DNA of 42,094 nt from Bacteroidales bacterium (GCA_007133565.1 SLMM01000168.1:1-42094); one strand, 5' to 3'. Shown: positions 8,715 to 18,356, counted from the first letter of the stretch. Translations and numbers: made by a program. The notes: generated by a model not told the origin, from the sequence alone.

Positions 8715-9590
8715 ATGAAACAATTGATATCTATACCGCTGCTTTTTCTTTTTTTGCTGGCTGCCTGCACCGGGGGTATGCCGGAGGATGACAGGCCGGT
8801 TGTTACGGTTAGCATACTGCCCCAGAAATATTTTGTTGAAAGGCTGGCAGGTGATAAATTCAACGTAAACGTGCTTGTGCCGCCCGGAGCCGAACCTGAG
8901 ACTTATGAACCAACCCCGAGGCAGCTGCGCGAGGTGGCCAATTCACTTGTGTATTTCAGGATTGGTTACATTGAGTTTGAAAGGACGGTGCTGCGGAGCC
9001 TGAACCAGCATGGTAACGGCCCCCTGGTGGTCAATACCGCCGAAGGAGTTGACCTGATAGCCGCCGACATAGTTGACCATGGAGACCATGTACACCTTTA
9101 TGGTGTTGATCCGCATATATGGCTAACCGCTCCGGGTGTCAGGATACAGGCGGCAAACATGCTGGCGGCTCTTGTTAAAGCTGATCCGGATAATACCCGG
9201 TTTTACACTGATAATTTTAATAGCTTCTCAGAAGATCTTGACCGCCTGCATGAGGAGCTGACCACAAAATTCAGCAAACTGAAAAAACGGACATTCATCG
9301 TTTTTCATCCTGCACTGGGATATTTTGCAAGGGATTATGACCTTACTCAGATTTCGATAGAAGAGGAGGGCAAAAACCCGACCCCGGCCAATATGAGAAA
9401 AATTATAGATATTGCAAGACAGGAGGATATACGGGATGTTTTTATACAGATGGAGTTTGAGCGTGATAACGCGATGACAGTAGCCCGGGAACTTGGCGGT
9501 GATGTTATCGAACTTAAGCCTTTGGCGGCCAACTGGTCAGAAAACATGAAAGAGATGGCTGAAAAGCTGTACGATGTTCTTGACAGGTAA
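8715..9590 (+). CDS. znuA: Metal (probably zinc) ABC transporter substrate-binding lipoprotein
   Basis: This is a cluster A-I (ZnuA/TroA-type) solute-binding protein of 291 residues. I chose the ATG at 8715 because it gives a clean lipoprotein signal with lipobox LLAAC (Cys18) and is preceded by AGGA; an earlier TTG frame start at 8673 would spoil it. Family motifs are PPGAEPETYEPTP (55-67), GVDPHIWL (130-137) and VFHPALGYFA (196-205). His134 and His198 are in metal-ligand positions. The first usual ligand, the His of PHxYEP, is Glu62 here. A short loop DHGDHVH (121-127) is histidine-containing but not the long His-rich loop of proteobacterial ZnuA. The genes for the ATPase and permease follow directly. 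Zn versus Mn cannot be settled from sequence. Confidence 0.88.
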   Translation: MKQLISIPLLFLFLLAACTGGMPEDDRPVVTVSILPQKYFVERLAGDKFNVNVLVPPGAEPETYEPTPRQLREVANSLVYFRIGYIEFERTVLRSLNQHGNGPLVVNTAEGVDLIAADIVDHGDHVHLYGVDPHIWLTAPGVRIQAANMLAALVKADPDNTRFYTDNFNSFSEDLDRLHEELTTKFSKLKKRTFIVFHPALGYFARDYDLTQISIEEEGKNPTPANMRKIIDIARQEDIRDVFIQMEFERDNAMTVARELGGDVIELKPLAANWSENMKEMAEKLYDVLDR

Positions 9591-9602
9591 GGATATTTGT
9601 TT

Positions 9603-10358
9603 ATGGGAAGGATCGTTGAACTGAAAAACGTTTCGGCAGGATATGCCGGAGAGATTGTCCTCAGGGAGGTCAGCCTGGTTGTCAATGACAATGACTTTAT
9701 CGGTATAATAGGGCCCAACGGCGGAGGCAAGACTACCCTGCTCAGGGTGATTCTTGGACTGGTGCGTCCGTACAGGGGCAGCGTCATCTTTTTCAACGGT
9801 AATGCCCACGTATCGGGCGATATCATAGGATACCTTCCTCAGATCAGCCGCATTGATGCGCGTTTCCCGATATCGGTAACGGATGTTGTGCTTTCAGGAT
9901 TGATGAGCAAACAGGGTATCCCCGGCCGGTATTCAGGAAAACAGAAAAAACTTGCCGAAGAGCTTCTGGCAAGGATGGGAATATACGGCATACGGAAAAA
10001 GGTGATTGGCGAACTCTCGGGGGGACAGCTTCAGCGTGTCTACCTTTGCCGTGCGATCATCTCCTCCCCGCGGCTGCTGATGCTTGACGAACCTAATACT
10101 TTTGTCGACACCAGGTTTGAAACTGATTTTTACGGGATATTGAAGGAACTTAATAAGGATATGGCTATCATTGTGGTTTCGCACGATGTGGGCACGATAA
10201 CCTGGTATGTTAAAACCATAGCCTGCGTTAACGGCAACCTGCATTACCATCCATACAGCACTATAACGCAGGACCAGCTGGCCGCCTATAATTGTCCGAT
10301 CCAGATAATCACTCATGGTGATGTCCCTCACACCGTACTTGAAACTCACAAGCGCTGA
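9603..10358 (+). CDS. znuC: Metal ABC transporter ATP-binding protein
   Basis: This 251-residue ATPase powers the metal importer. It carries Walker A GPNGGGKT (37-44), the signature LSGGQLQR (138-145), Walker B LLMLDEP (158-164) and the switch His in VVSHD. I prefer the ATG at 9603, nine bases after a strong AAGGA-like sequence, over an in-frame TTG at 9597. It starts 12 bases after the binding-protein gene and ends 2 bases before the permease gene, so the three are clearly one operon. The His-containing tail (NLHYHPYS, ITHGDVPHT) resembles that of zinc and manganese transporter ATPases. Confidence 0.93.
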   Translation: MGRIVELKNVSAGYAGEIVLREVSLVVNDNDFIGIIGPNGGGKTTLLRVILGLVRPYRGSVIFFNGNAHVSGDIIGYLPQISRIDARFPISVTDVVLSGLMSKQGIPGRYSGKQKKLAEELLARMGIYGIRKKVIGELSGGQLQRVYLCRAIISSPRLLMLDEPNTFVDTRFETDFYGILKELNKDMAIIVVSHDVGTITWYVKTIACVNGNLHYHPYSTITQDQLAAYNCPIQIITHGDVPHTVLETHKR

Positions 10359-10360
10359 AA

Positions 10361-11230
10361 ATGATTGAACCATTCCTCGACCTGCTCCAATACAGGTTCT
10401 TCACCAATGCCCTGCTTGCTTCAGTCTTTACAAGCATCAGTTGCGGGATCATAGGAACCTACATAGTGTCAAGGAGACTGGTGTTCATAAGTGGGGGAAT
10501 TACCCATGCCTCTTTCGGGGGTATTGGTATTGGATATTTTTTCGGTTTTAACCCGCTGGCATCAGCCACGTTGTTTGCAGTAATTTCAGCACTGGGCATC
10601 GAATTCCTTTCAAAAAAAGCCGACGTGCGTGAAGATTCGCTTATTGGAATATTCTGGTCCTTCGGTATGGCCCTGGGTATAATATTTATATTCATGGCAC
10701 CCGGCTATGCCCCGAACCTGATGGGATATCTTTTCGGAAGCCTGCTCACGGTTTCCCATGCCGATATCGGAATGATGGCAGTACTTACGATAGTGGTTTC
10801 AGGATTTTTCATAATATTCTACAAGGTAATCCTGTTCATCTCATTTGATCAGGAGTATGCAAAGACCCATAAGGCTCCGGTTCAGCTTATCAATTACCTG
10901 CTGATAAGCCTGGTAGCCGCGACAATTGTTATCAGCATCAGGGTGGCAGGGATCATACTGGTGATATCACTTCTTACAATACCGCAAACAATAGCAAACA
11001 TGTTTACCCGAAAATTCGGGAATATTATGGTTTTTTCGGTGTTATTTGCTTTTTTGGGTACTTTCGCGGGACTGATGGTGTCGTATTATTATAATATACC
11101 GTCGGGAGCATCGATAATAATGTCTCTTGTCTTTGCCTTCGTTATTGCAAAATTGTTGAGTATACTTGTAACCTCCTTAAGGGTAAGGACAGCTTATCTG
11201 AATGAAACGGGAAGACCAAATAATAAATAA
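10361..11230 (+). CDS. znuB: Metal ABC transporter permease
   Basis: This 289-residue membrane protein belongs to the ABC-3 family (ZnuB/MntB type). It has about eight hydrophobic segments and the conserved N-terminal stretch RRLVFISGGITHASFGGIG, plus a DxE pair in KADVREDSLIG that contacts the ATPase. It would form the channel of the importer with the preceding binding protein and ATPase. The ATG at 10361 is two bases after the ATPase stop, which implies translational coupling. The dihydrolipoyl dehydrogenase gene follows after 20 bases and may be read through from this operon. Confidence 0.93.
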   Translation: MIEPFLDLLQYRFFTNALLASVFTSISCGIIGTYIVSRRLVFISGGITHASFGGIGIGYFFGFNPLASATLFAVISALGIEFLSKKADVREDSLIGIFWSFGMALGIIFIFMAPGYAPNLMGYLFGSLLTVSHADIGMMAVLTIVVSGFFIIFYKVILFISFDQEYAKTHKAPVQLINYLLISLVAATIVISIRVAGIILVISLLTIPQTIANMFTRKFGNIMVFSVLFAFLGTFAGLMVSYYYNIPSGASIIMSLVFAFVIAKLLSILVTSLRVRTAYLNETGRPNNK

Positions 11231-11250
11231 TTTATTAAACCTTTGAAATC

Positions 11251-12639
11251 ATGCAATATGACCTGATAGTCATAGGAAGCGGGCCGGGCGGTTATGTAGC
11301 CGCGATAAGGGCCAGCCAGTTAAAAATGAAAGTGGCTGTTGTCGAAATGGCCGAACTTGGAGGGGTTTGCCTCAACTGGGGGTGCATCCCGACAAAATCG
11401 CTGCTAAAAAGTGCCCAGGTGTATAATTATATTAGGCATGCCGCTGATTACGGTATCGCTACCGGTGGCGAAGCAAAAGCCGATTTCAGTGCGGTAATTG
11501 AAAGAAGCCGCAAAGTGGCGGAGGGAATGAGCAAAGGTGTGCAGTATCTCATGAAGAAGAATAAAATTGATCATATTAAAGGACATGGAAAACTTGCCGG
11601 AAAAAATATGGTTGAGGTAACAGGAAACAATGACACCACCAGGATCACCGCAAAGCATATAATTCTGGCCACCGGAGCTCGTTCACGGGAATTGCCCGCC
11701 ATGAAACAGGACGGAAAAAATATCATCGGGTACAGGAAAGCAATGACGCTTGATGAATTGCCCGAATCGATGATCGTTGCCGGTTCGGGTGCCATTGGAA
11801 GCGAATTTGCATGGTTTTATGCCTCGATGGGGACCAGGGTAACCCTTGTGGAATACCTGGATTCAATCGTTCCCCTGGAAGATGAAGAGGTGTCAGCTCA
11901 GCTCGGCAGGTCTTTCAAAAAGATGGGCATAAAGGTAATGACAGGCGCTTCTGTAGAGGCTGTTGAAATTAATAAAGGGGTGTGTACTGCAACAGTAAAG
12001 ACAAAAAAAGGTGAAGAAAAAATTGACGCCGGTATAGTTCTTTCGGCGGTGGGGATCAGCCCAAATACTTCGGGGATCGGACTGGAGGAAAATGGTGTTG
12101 AACTGGACGGCGAAAAAGTAAAGGTTGATGAGTATTACCGGACAACCGCAGAAGGCGTCTATGCAATTGGCGATATTGTGGGGGGACCGGCACTTGCGCA
12201 TGTTGCCTCGGCAGAAGGGATAATCTGTGCAGAGAAGATAGGGGGACTGGATCCGGAGCCCCTGGATTACGGGAATATCCCTTCGTGTGTTTACACCGGG
12301 CCGGAGGTGGCTTCGGTCGGGATGACCGAAAAGTATGCAAGAGAACAGGGGCTGGATATCAAAGTTGGCAAGTTTCCGTTCTCCGCTTCGGGAAAGGCAA
12401 ACGCCGCAGGTGAAAGGGATGGCTTTGTAAAGCTGATATTTGATGCAAAATACGGTGAGCTTCTCGGGGCCCACATGATAGGTGCCAATGTTACGGAAAT
12501 AATTGCCGAAATTGTTGCAGCAAGGAAACTGGAGACAACAGGACATGAGATAATCAAAGCCGTTCATCCACACCCAACCATGTCGGAAGCTGTAATGGAA
12601 GCTGCGGCAGCTGCATACGGAGAGGTCATACACCTCTGA
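11251..12639 (+). CDS. lpdA: Dihydrolipoyl dehydrogenase (E3)
   Basis: The enzyme re-oxidises dihydrolipoyl groups of 2-oxoacid dehydrogenase complexes or the glycine cleavage system, using FAD and NAD. The 462-residue protein has the FAD-binding GSGPGGYVAA (9-18) and the redox-active pair Cys40 and Cys45 in GGVCLNWGC. It also has the second dinucleotide motif VAGSGAIGSEFA, the FAD motif VYAIGDIVG and the C-terminal catalytic His-Glu in HPHPTMSE. Length is normal. No E1 or E2 gene is nearby, so its partners are elsewhere. It sits at the end of the metal-uptake gene run and converges on the tandem plug-domain genes. Confidence 0.97.
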   Translation: MQYDLIVIGSGPGGYVAAIRASQLKMKVAVVEMAELGGVCLNWGCIPTKSLLKSAQVYNYIRHAADYGIATGGEAKADFSAVIERSRKVAEGMSKGVQYLMKKNKIDHIKGHGKLAGKNMVEVTGNNDTTRITAKHIILATGARSRELPAMKQDGKNIIGYRKAMTLDELPESMIVAGSGAIGSEFAWFYASMGTRVTLVEYLDSIVPLEDEEVSAQLGRSFKKMGIKVMTGASVEAVEINKGVCTATVKTKKGEEKIDAGIVLSAVGISPNTSGIGLEENGVELDGEKVKVDEYYRTTAEGVYAIGDIVGGPALAHVASAEGIICAEKIGGLDPEPLDYGNIPSCVYTGPEVASVGMTEKYAREQGLDIKVGKFPFSASGKANAAGERDGFVKLIFDAKYGELLGAHMIGANVTEIIAEIVAARKLETTGHEIIKAVHPHPTMSEAVMEAAAAAYGEVIHL

Positions 12640-12681
12640 AGGCGAAACAGGTGTGTAAAGGGTCCCAGGCAGATTATCAGG

Positions 12682-15075
12682 TTACCTGATTTCAATTGTG
12701 AATTCCCCGGATCCAAGCCCTCCATACCTGCCCATTCCCTCGATAATGATCTTCATCTGTCCAAGATTATCGGACCAGGGTAAGAATATGGTGTTGTCCT
12801 CATCATCTTCTCCGCCAAGCACATCAGGATCCCAATGGATTGTCCTGGCAGTTTCCTCATCGGCAGGAGCACCTGTTGAAGCGGTGATAAAATCGGAATA
12901 AAACTCCCTTGGCGAATGGTACCCGTTTATGGTATATTGCCTGGTATCCTGGAAGCCCCTGTCACCGGCCTGCCTTGTATAGGCAATTATAACCCCGGCT
13001 CCCCCCCTTACTCCGAAGGTCGCTGCAGATGAGCCCCTGAATATCTCAATACGCTCAATTTCACGGGGACTCTGACTAAGTACCACATCCCTGCCTGTCT
13101 GTACGCCATCAAGCATGAACATGGGCTCCGAGCTCAGGTTGATGCTTGTAGGCCCCCTGAACATAAGCTGTCCCTGGAAAAACTGAAGACCCTGAGCCCT
13201 CTCTATAAGAACATCAAGGACTGTTCGCTGTGTTACAGTCTCCCTGTCTATATATATCGTCTGGTCGGGAATGCCGTAACGCTGAGGTGTACGTGTGCGT
13301 TCAGCTCTTTCTGCATAGGGAGAACGCCCTGCATCGGCCACGCGGCTCCAGTTGCGCCCCCTGCTTGTTATCTGTTTCTCAGCTGTGTATATATTGGGGG
13401 TAAAATCATGCCCCCTGACCTGGGCCCTTTCCAGCTCGATCTCTGGCGGATAGTCGCCGGCGAGTCGTGGACTGCCTATCTCAACCTGGAAAAGATCAGG
13501 ATATTCAAGTCCGTCGAAAACAAACCTGCCTCTTCCGTCAGTGCGAGTGCTGTAAGTATTATCATGTCCGCTAAGCACTTTGAGTTCGACAAAATGATTG
13601 TTTACAGGCTCATTTTTTGCAGGATCTGTAATGCGGCCCGTTATTGTGAGACTGGATGAAGGGTCGTGGGTAAGTTCAGGCATTACGCCGGCAATAACTT
13701 CCTGCCAGTTAAATCGTCTCCAGCCATGGGTCATCATAAGAAGATCGAGCTCTTTGTCAAGACCCTGATCCGGATCGAAATAGTCCTGCGGATTTTCTAT
13801 AATACCCTGCAGGTCGGAGGTAAGCAGAAAATTACTCAGGATATTGGAGGTCGAAGCCGGGGGATCAAACCCTCCGGCAAGTACCGACATTGAAAAATGA
13901 CCCTCGACCTCACGACCCTCATCATCGGTCACCTCTACCCGAAGGGCAAGATACTCCTGCTGCTCATGCTCAACCTTGAAAACCCTGGGATAGATCATAA
14001 GGCTTTCATCCCTGCTGATAAATGAAAGCCTCTCCGCTACCGGACGGCTATCATTATTGAAAATGGTTATATGCGTAATTCCTGCAGGGAACTTATCCAG
14101 CGAAAGAGTCATACTGGCTGCTCCATCCTCAACCCTTAAAGGAGCTGAATGGATCACCCTCCCGCGTGAATGGGCTACTACATGGTAATCATCGTAACCG
14201 GCCCCGCCTGACGCATCTCCTTTACCCAGGGAAATTATAATATCTTCGTCACCGGTATAAACCCTGAGGGCAACCGCATCGTGGCGGACTTCAGGCAGGT
14301 CAAACTCCTGGTCTCGCCCACCATTCCCGAACTCAACCCTTGCCCGGTAACTGCGGCCCAATTCTGGTTCCAGTTCAAAAACACCCATTCCTGCATGCAA
14401 AGCAGAGAAAGATGCAACCTCATTACCTGCATTATCCAGAATAATGCCCCGGGCATCAACGCCTCCTCCAAGGGCATTTACAGCTTTAAAGGCAACCCTG
14501 TTGCTGACGCCTGCTGCCAGATGCCCTCCTTCAGGGAAAAAGGCGATCTCATGATCACTCTCAAGCTGAGAAAGTCTCCTGTTGAACCGCCTGTTGGATC
14601 TGGCATCAGAACGGGGTATCATATTCTCATAACCGCGGTTGCTTATATAGAAATATCGTGAGAAGTAAAAATCTTCACCGAAATTTTTCATCCAGTCCGT
14701 GTAGGCGCGCAGCACATAGTTTCCATCAGGCAAAGCAGTCGGAAGACTTATATCTCCCTCGGCAAAGCCATTCTCAGCAAGCAGTACCCGCCTCTCCATC
14801 AGAACCCCGTCAGAGTCTATAAGATCAACGTATACGTTGGTGTTATCCTCCTCGGGAAGATGAGACACGGCATTTACAAGGTATGCGCTGAACCACATTG
14901 TTTCACCTGCCATGAAGTTGTTTTTGTTAAAATGAAGGTGAAGTTTCTGAGATGATGCATACCTTGTGTAGACCGCCAGTTTATCTGCCGGATCATCTAC
15001 CTGTGCCGTCCCGGCATAAGCGCCTTCAAAGGGCAGCACCAGAAAAGCAATTGTTAAAGCTATTATTCTGTCCAT
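12682..15075 (-). CDS. Secreted MG2 / carboxypeptidase-regulatory-like / TonB-plug protein (paralog A)
   Basis: The product has 797 residues from the ATG at 15075, which gives a signal peptide ending AYA before Gly22. The frame extends further upstream only by overlapping the preceding gene. Residues about 45-140 resemble an alpha-2-macroglobulin MG2 domain (FMAGETMWFSAYL, LPDGNYVLRAYTDWM). Residues about 473-555 look like a carboxypeptidase-regulatory domain (LTITGRITDP, TDGRGRFVFDGL). Residues about 604-695 match a TonB-receptor plug (DQTIYIDRE, PMFMLDGV, IERIEIFRGSSAATFGVRGG). Only about 100 residues follow, so there is no 22-strand barrel. It is strongly similar along its length to the upstream paralog, 52 bases away. 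Function is unknown; an envelope role is inferred. Confidence 0.82.
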   Translation of the reverse strand: MDRIIALTIAFLVLPFEGAYAGTAQVDDPADKLAVYTRYASSQKLHLHFNKNNFMAGETMWFSAYLVNAVSHLPEEDNTNVYVDLIDSDGVLMERRVLLAENGFAEGDISLPTALPDGNYVLRAYTDWMKNFGEDFYFSRYFYISNRGYENMIPRSDARSNRRFNRRLSQLESDHEIAFFPEGGHLAAGVSNRVAFKAVNALGGGVDARGIILDNAGNEVASFSALHAGMGVFELEPELGRSYRARVEFGNGGRDQEFDLPEVRHDAVALRVYTGDEDIIISLGKGDASGGAGYDDYHVVAHSRGRVIHSAPLRVEDGAASMTLSLDKFPAGITHITIFNNDSRPVAERLSFISRDESLMIYPRVFKVEHEQQEYLALRVEVTDDEGREVEGHFSMSVLAGGFDPPASTSNILSNFLLTSDLQGIIENPQDYFDPDQGLDKELDLLMMTHGWRRFNWQEVIAGVMPELTHDPSSSLTITGRITDPAKNEPVNNHFVELKVLSGHDNTYSTRTDGRGRFVFDGLEYPDLFQVEIGSPRLAGDYPPEIELERAQVRGHDFTPNIYTAEKQITSRGRNWSRVADAGRSPYAERAERTRTPQRYGIPDQTIYIDRETVTQRTVLDVLIERAQGLQFFQGQLMFRGPTSINLSSEPMFMLDGVQTGRDVVLSQSPREIERIEIFRGSSAATFGVRGGAGVIIAYTRQAGDRGFQDTRQYTINGYHSPREFYSDFITASTGAPADEETARTIHWDPDVLGGEDDEDNTIFLPWSDNLGQMKIIIEGMGRYGGLGSGEFTIEIR

Positions 15076-15127
15076 TAGTGATATTATATTAGTGATTTTT
15101 AGGTCAATTAGTTTATTGCGGCCCGTT

Positions 15128-17515
15128 TCACGGTCGCTCTTCGATTGTGAAATGTCCGTAGCCAAACCCATGGTCCAGACCCGTACCTTCAATAATGAAA
15201 GTAAGTATTCCGGGCTTGCCCGAAAACGGGACCGCCGTGGTAACCCGGCCTTTTTCATCAGTAATTAGATTTGGTTCCCAGTATACTGCGCTTTCCATCA
15301 GCCTCGTTTCATCCTCACTGTGTGTATAGGAAACAAGATCGGCATAAAACTCCCTTGGAGAGTGATAACCCTGTATTAGGTATTCCTCAACAGTCACAAA
15401 GTCATCCATATCGCTGGCTCTCCTTGTATATGCAAGTATTGCCCCTGCTGCACCTCTTACTCCGAAAACAGAAGCACGAGGGCCGCTGAAGATTTCAAGA
15501 CGCTGAATATATCTCGGATCAAGGTTCAAAAAGGCAGACTGTCCAATCTCTGTCCCATCAAGCATGAAAAGGGGCTGATTACTCAGCGTAAGGCTTGTAG
15601 GACCACGGAACTGGAGATTGTGATTCAGTCCCCTTACCCTTGTTACAAGAATGTCATACATGTTAGGCTGCTTGCTTTCACGCTCTATATAAACAGTCTG
15701 GTCAGGCACACCATATTGCTGCGGAGCCGATGCATCATCGGGCATTTCTGAATAGGGAGAGCTTCCTGCTCCAGAAGTCCTCTCCCAGTCTCTGCCTCTT
15801 TGCGTAATATTTTGCTGACGGGTATATACATTGGCAACATAATCAAGACCGGTAAGCCTGCCTGTTTCAAGCTCCAGTCTTGGCGGCCGGTTTGAAACCA
15901 GCCTGTCGGTGGAAAGTCTTATTCTCACATCATCATGGAAAACAAGATCATCAAAGATAAACCTGCCGTAATTATCGGTATTTGTTTCAAAGATACCGTT
16001 ATCCTTTCCTGCCATTTCAAGCCTGACTGGGAAATTTGGTAATCTCCTGTCGCCTGCGAGGTCAATAGCCCTGCCGGATATGGCAAGTGTAGAAGAAGGA
16101 AGGTGCTCTATCTCGGGAAACTCGCCGGTCAGTATATCTTCCCAGGTAAAACGCCTCCATCCGTTGGTCATCATAAGGATATCAAGAGCATCTTCAAGAC
16201 CCATTTCCGGGTCAAGGTACTGGTGTGAAGGGCCTGTAATCCCGGGAAGATCAGAATTTATCAGAATTTCACTTAAAATATTCCGTTTCATATCCTGCAT
16301 ACCCTCCTGGGTGTGAACAACTGATAAGGAAAAGTTTCCTTCGACGGGGTTTCCATCCTTATCGGTTACATCAACCCCAAGAATATAATATTCCCTGTCG
16401 CCTACATCCTGTCTTGCAACCTCCGGATAGAATAACAGCGCATCGTCGTGATTTATAAAGACCAGCCGTTCAGCCAGAGGGGTCATCCCGGGGGTAAACA
16501 CTGTAAAATGCATAATTCCGGTCGGAAAGTCATCACGGGGAATCGAGATGCCTGCCTTCCCGTTATTAAAGGTCGTCAATTTGCTGTAGAAGGCTTTACC
16601 GCGCGTATGCCCGATAACTGCCACCTCCTCCGAATATAGCGGGTGATCCTGCGGGAAAGTTGAATTCAGTGTGACCAGCAGGTTATCTTCATCCTGGTCA
16701 ATACGCAGGGCGACCCCTATCGGGAGAACATCCGGCAGATTAAAGTCCTGAGGCCTGCCATTACCGATAGAGATCCTCGCAGTATACACAGCACCGGCCT
16801 CCGGGGTTACTTCAAAGCTGCCCGTGCCAAGCCTGCCAGTTTCAATGCGGGCTACCACGCCGGAATTTGCACAAACCACTTCCCCCGTGGCTTCTATTGG
16901 ATTGCCCAGGCCGTCAAATGCCCTGTAGGCAACCCTTCCGGAAACGCCTTCTACCATCCTCCCTCCTTCAGGAAAGAACACGATATTGCCGGCTTCGTTT
17001 AGATCATTGAGATTTCTGTTAAACCTCCTGTTGGCACGGACTTCAGCCCTGGGAATAATATCTTCATAAGCGCGGTTCTCAATATAGAAATAGCTGGAAT
17101 AATAGTACTCCTCGCCAAAATTACGCATCCAGTCAGTGTACGCCCTCATCCTGTAGTTACCGTCGGGCAGGTTCCGTGCCAGGTTGAGATCTCCTTCTGC
17201 AACACCGTTTTCAGCAAGAATAATTCTCCTGCCCATGAGCGTACCGTTGCTGCTGATAAGATCAATATATATATTGGTACTTGCGGTGTCTGGTGCATGA
17301 TTGGTCCCATCCAGAAGATAGGCCTTGAACCACAGTATATCGCCCGCACTATAGTTGTTCTTGTTCTGATGCAGGTATATTTTTTGCGACGAAACAAAAG
17401 ATATATAATCTTTAAGTTTCACTTCAGCATCCCTCAAAGAGGATGCCACCTCTTGTCCTTTGCACGGAAACTGCAAAAGAATTAAGGTTACCAGGATTAT
17501 TGCTTTTTTGACCAT
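15128..17515 (-). CDS. Secreted MG2 / carboxypeptidase-regulatory-like / TonB-plug protein (paralog B)
   Basis: This 795-residue protein has the same domain order and nearly the same length as paralog A. It has a signal peptide (cleavage likely before Gln21) and an MG2-like region at about 45-140 (YSAGDILWFKAYLLDG, LPDGNYRMRAYTDWM). A regulatory-like domain lies at about 477-560 (LAISGRAIDL, TDNYGRFIFDDL) and a plug-like domain at about 604-694 (DQTVYIERE, PLFMLDGTEIG, IQRLEIFSGPRASVFGVRG). No TonB box or barrel is visible. Shared blocks such as RANRRFNR and FFPEGG in both copies show tandem duplication. It is the first gene of the pair and is divergent from the ECF sigma gene across 238 bases, which suggests that sigma controls it. 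Confidence 0.82.
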   Translation of the reverse strand: MVKKAIILVTLILLQFPCKGQEVASSLRDAEVKLKDYISFVSSQKIYLHQNKNNYSAGDILWFKAYLLDGTNHAPDTASTNIYIDLISSNGTLMGRRIILAENGVAEGDLNLARNLPDGNYRMRAYTDWMRNFGEEYYYSSYFYIENRAYEDIIPRAEVRANRRFNRNLNDLNEAGNIVFFPEGGRMVEGVSGRVAYRAFDGLGNPIEATGEVVCANSGVVARIETGRLGTGSFEVTPEAGAVYTARISIGNGRPQDFNLPDVLPIGVALRIDQDEDNLLVTLNSTFPQDHPLYSEEVAVIGHTRGKAFYSKLTTFNNGKAGISIPRDDFPTGIMHFTVFTPGMTPLAERLVFINHDDALLFYPEVARQDVGDREYYILGVDVTDKDGNPVEGNFSLSVVHTQEGMQDMKRNILSEILINSDLPGITGPSHQYLDPEMGLEDALDILMMTNGWRRFTWEDILTGEFPEIEHLPSSTLAISGRAIDLAGDRRLPNFPVRLEMAGKDNGIFETNTDNYGRFIFDDLVFHDDVRIRLSTDRLVSNRPPRLELETGRLTGLDYVANVYTRQQNITQRGRDWERTSGAGSSPYSEMPDDASAPQQYGVPDQTVYIERESKQPNMYDILVTRVRGLNHNLQFRGPTSLTLSNQPLFMLDGTEIGQSAFLNLDPRYIQRLEIFSGPRASVFGVRGAAGAILAYTRRASDMDDFVTVEEYLIQGYHSPREFYADLVSYTHSEDETRLMESAVYWEPNLITDEKGRVTTAVPFSGKPGILTFIIEGTGLDHGFGYGHFTIEERP

Positions 17516-17753
17516 GATCAGATATTTTTAGTGTTTTATTTAAAACAGATTTGTCACTTGATTTGTTTTGCAATGATCCTAAAATTAAGACCGTTTTGTA
17601 GACTAATACCCTATCAGTATCATTAAAAATTTGTAATTCTTATAAAAAAAGCGTTCTCGCTGCAACCATACGCTCAATTTATGCATCTAATTATCGGAAT
17701 TCTTTGAAAAGAATAAAATTTGAACACCAAATTTTCCGTTAATTGGCTTATAA

Positions 17754-18356
17754 ATGCTTTCTTTGAGATTGGAAGTGAAAAAGCTGGTAAGATTGACGGA
17801 TGAATTTGGTGATATAATTAAAGGATGCATTGAAGGAGACAGGCAATGCCAGGAGGATCTCTACAGAATCCTCGCTCCCAGGATGTATGCCATCTGCCTC
17901 AGATATGCATCTGATGCAGACGAGGCGGGCGATTTCCTGCAGGAAGGATTTATTACGGTTTTTTCCAAAATCAGAGAGTTCCGGCAGGAGGGTTCTTTCG
18001 AAGGATGGGTGAGAAAAATAATGGTCAACACGGCATTACAATTTTTAAGGAAAAAAAGACAGATGTATATTCTCAATGAGACAATAACGGAGGACAGAGA
18101 TTATGAAGTGCCCGACATCCAGTATTACCTCGACAAAGAGGATCTGCTGGAGATGATAAGGGTGCTGCCTGTAAACCAGAGGATGGTGTTCAATCTCTAT
18201 GCAATTGAGGGATATAATCATACTGAGATAGCCGATATGACAGGAATTCCGGAGAATACTTCAAAATCACATCTTCACAGGGCAAGACTTGCCCTGAAGG
18301 AGATGCTTGAGAAAAGTTCCCGGAGCGAGAGTGAAAAGCTTAAAAGGAATGGCTGA
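17754..18356 (+). CDS. RNA polymerase sigma factor, ECF subfamily
   Basis: The 200-residue protein has sigma region 2 at about 35-102 (LCLRYASDADEAGDFLQEGFITVFSKI-type core followed by FEGWVRKIMVNTAL). It has region 4 at about 133-182 (LPVNQRMVFNLYAIEGYNHTEIA followed by a helix-turn-helix with the NTSKSHLHRARLALKEML-type end). Regions 1 and 3 are absent, as in ECF factors. It would direct RNA polymerase to an alternative promoter set in response to an envelope signal. Its stop overlaps the start of the next gene by eight bases, so the two products are made together. A first ATG at 17754 is used; no stronger start is visible. Confidence 0.93.
   Translation: MLSLRLEVKKLVRLTDEFGDIIKGCIEGDRQCQEDLYRILAPRMYAICLRYASDADEAGDFLQEGFITVFSKIREFRQEGSFEGWVRKIMVNTALQFLRKKRQMYILNETITEDRDYEVPDIQYYLDKEDLLEMIRVLPVNQRMVFNLYAIEGYNHTEIADMTGIPENTSKSHLHRARLALKEMLEKSSRSESEKLKRNG

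Noticed and set aside
11893-12633. Long minus-strand frame within lpdA
   Set aside because: It has no recognisable motif and is fully antisense to a well-conserved dehydrogenase.
12676-12690. Palindrome ATCAGGT-T-ACCTGAT at the end of paralog A
   Set aside because: The one-base loop is too tight for a full hairpin and no T-tract follows, so a terminator call is not supported.
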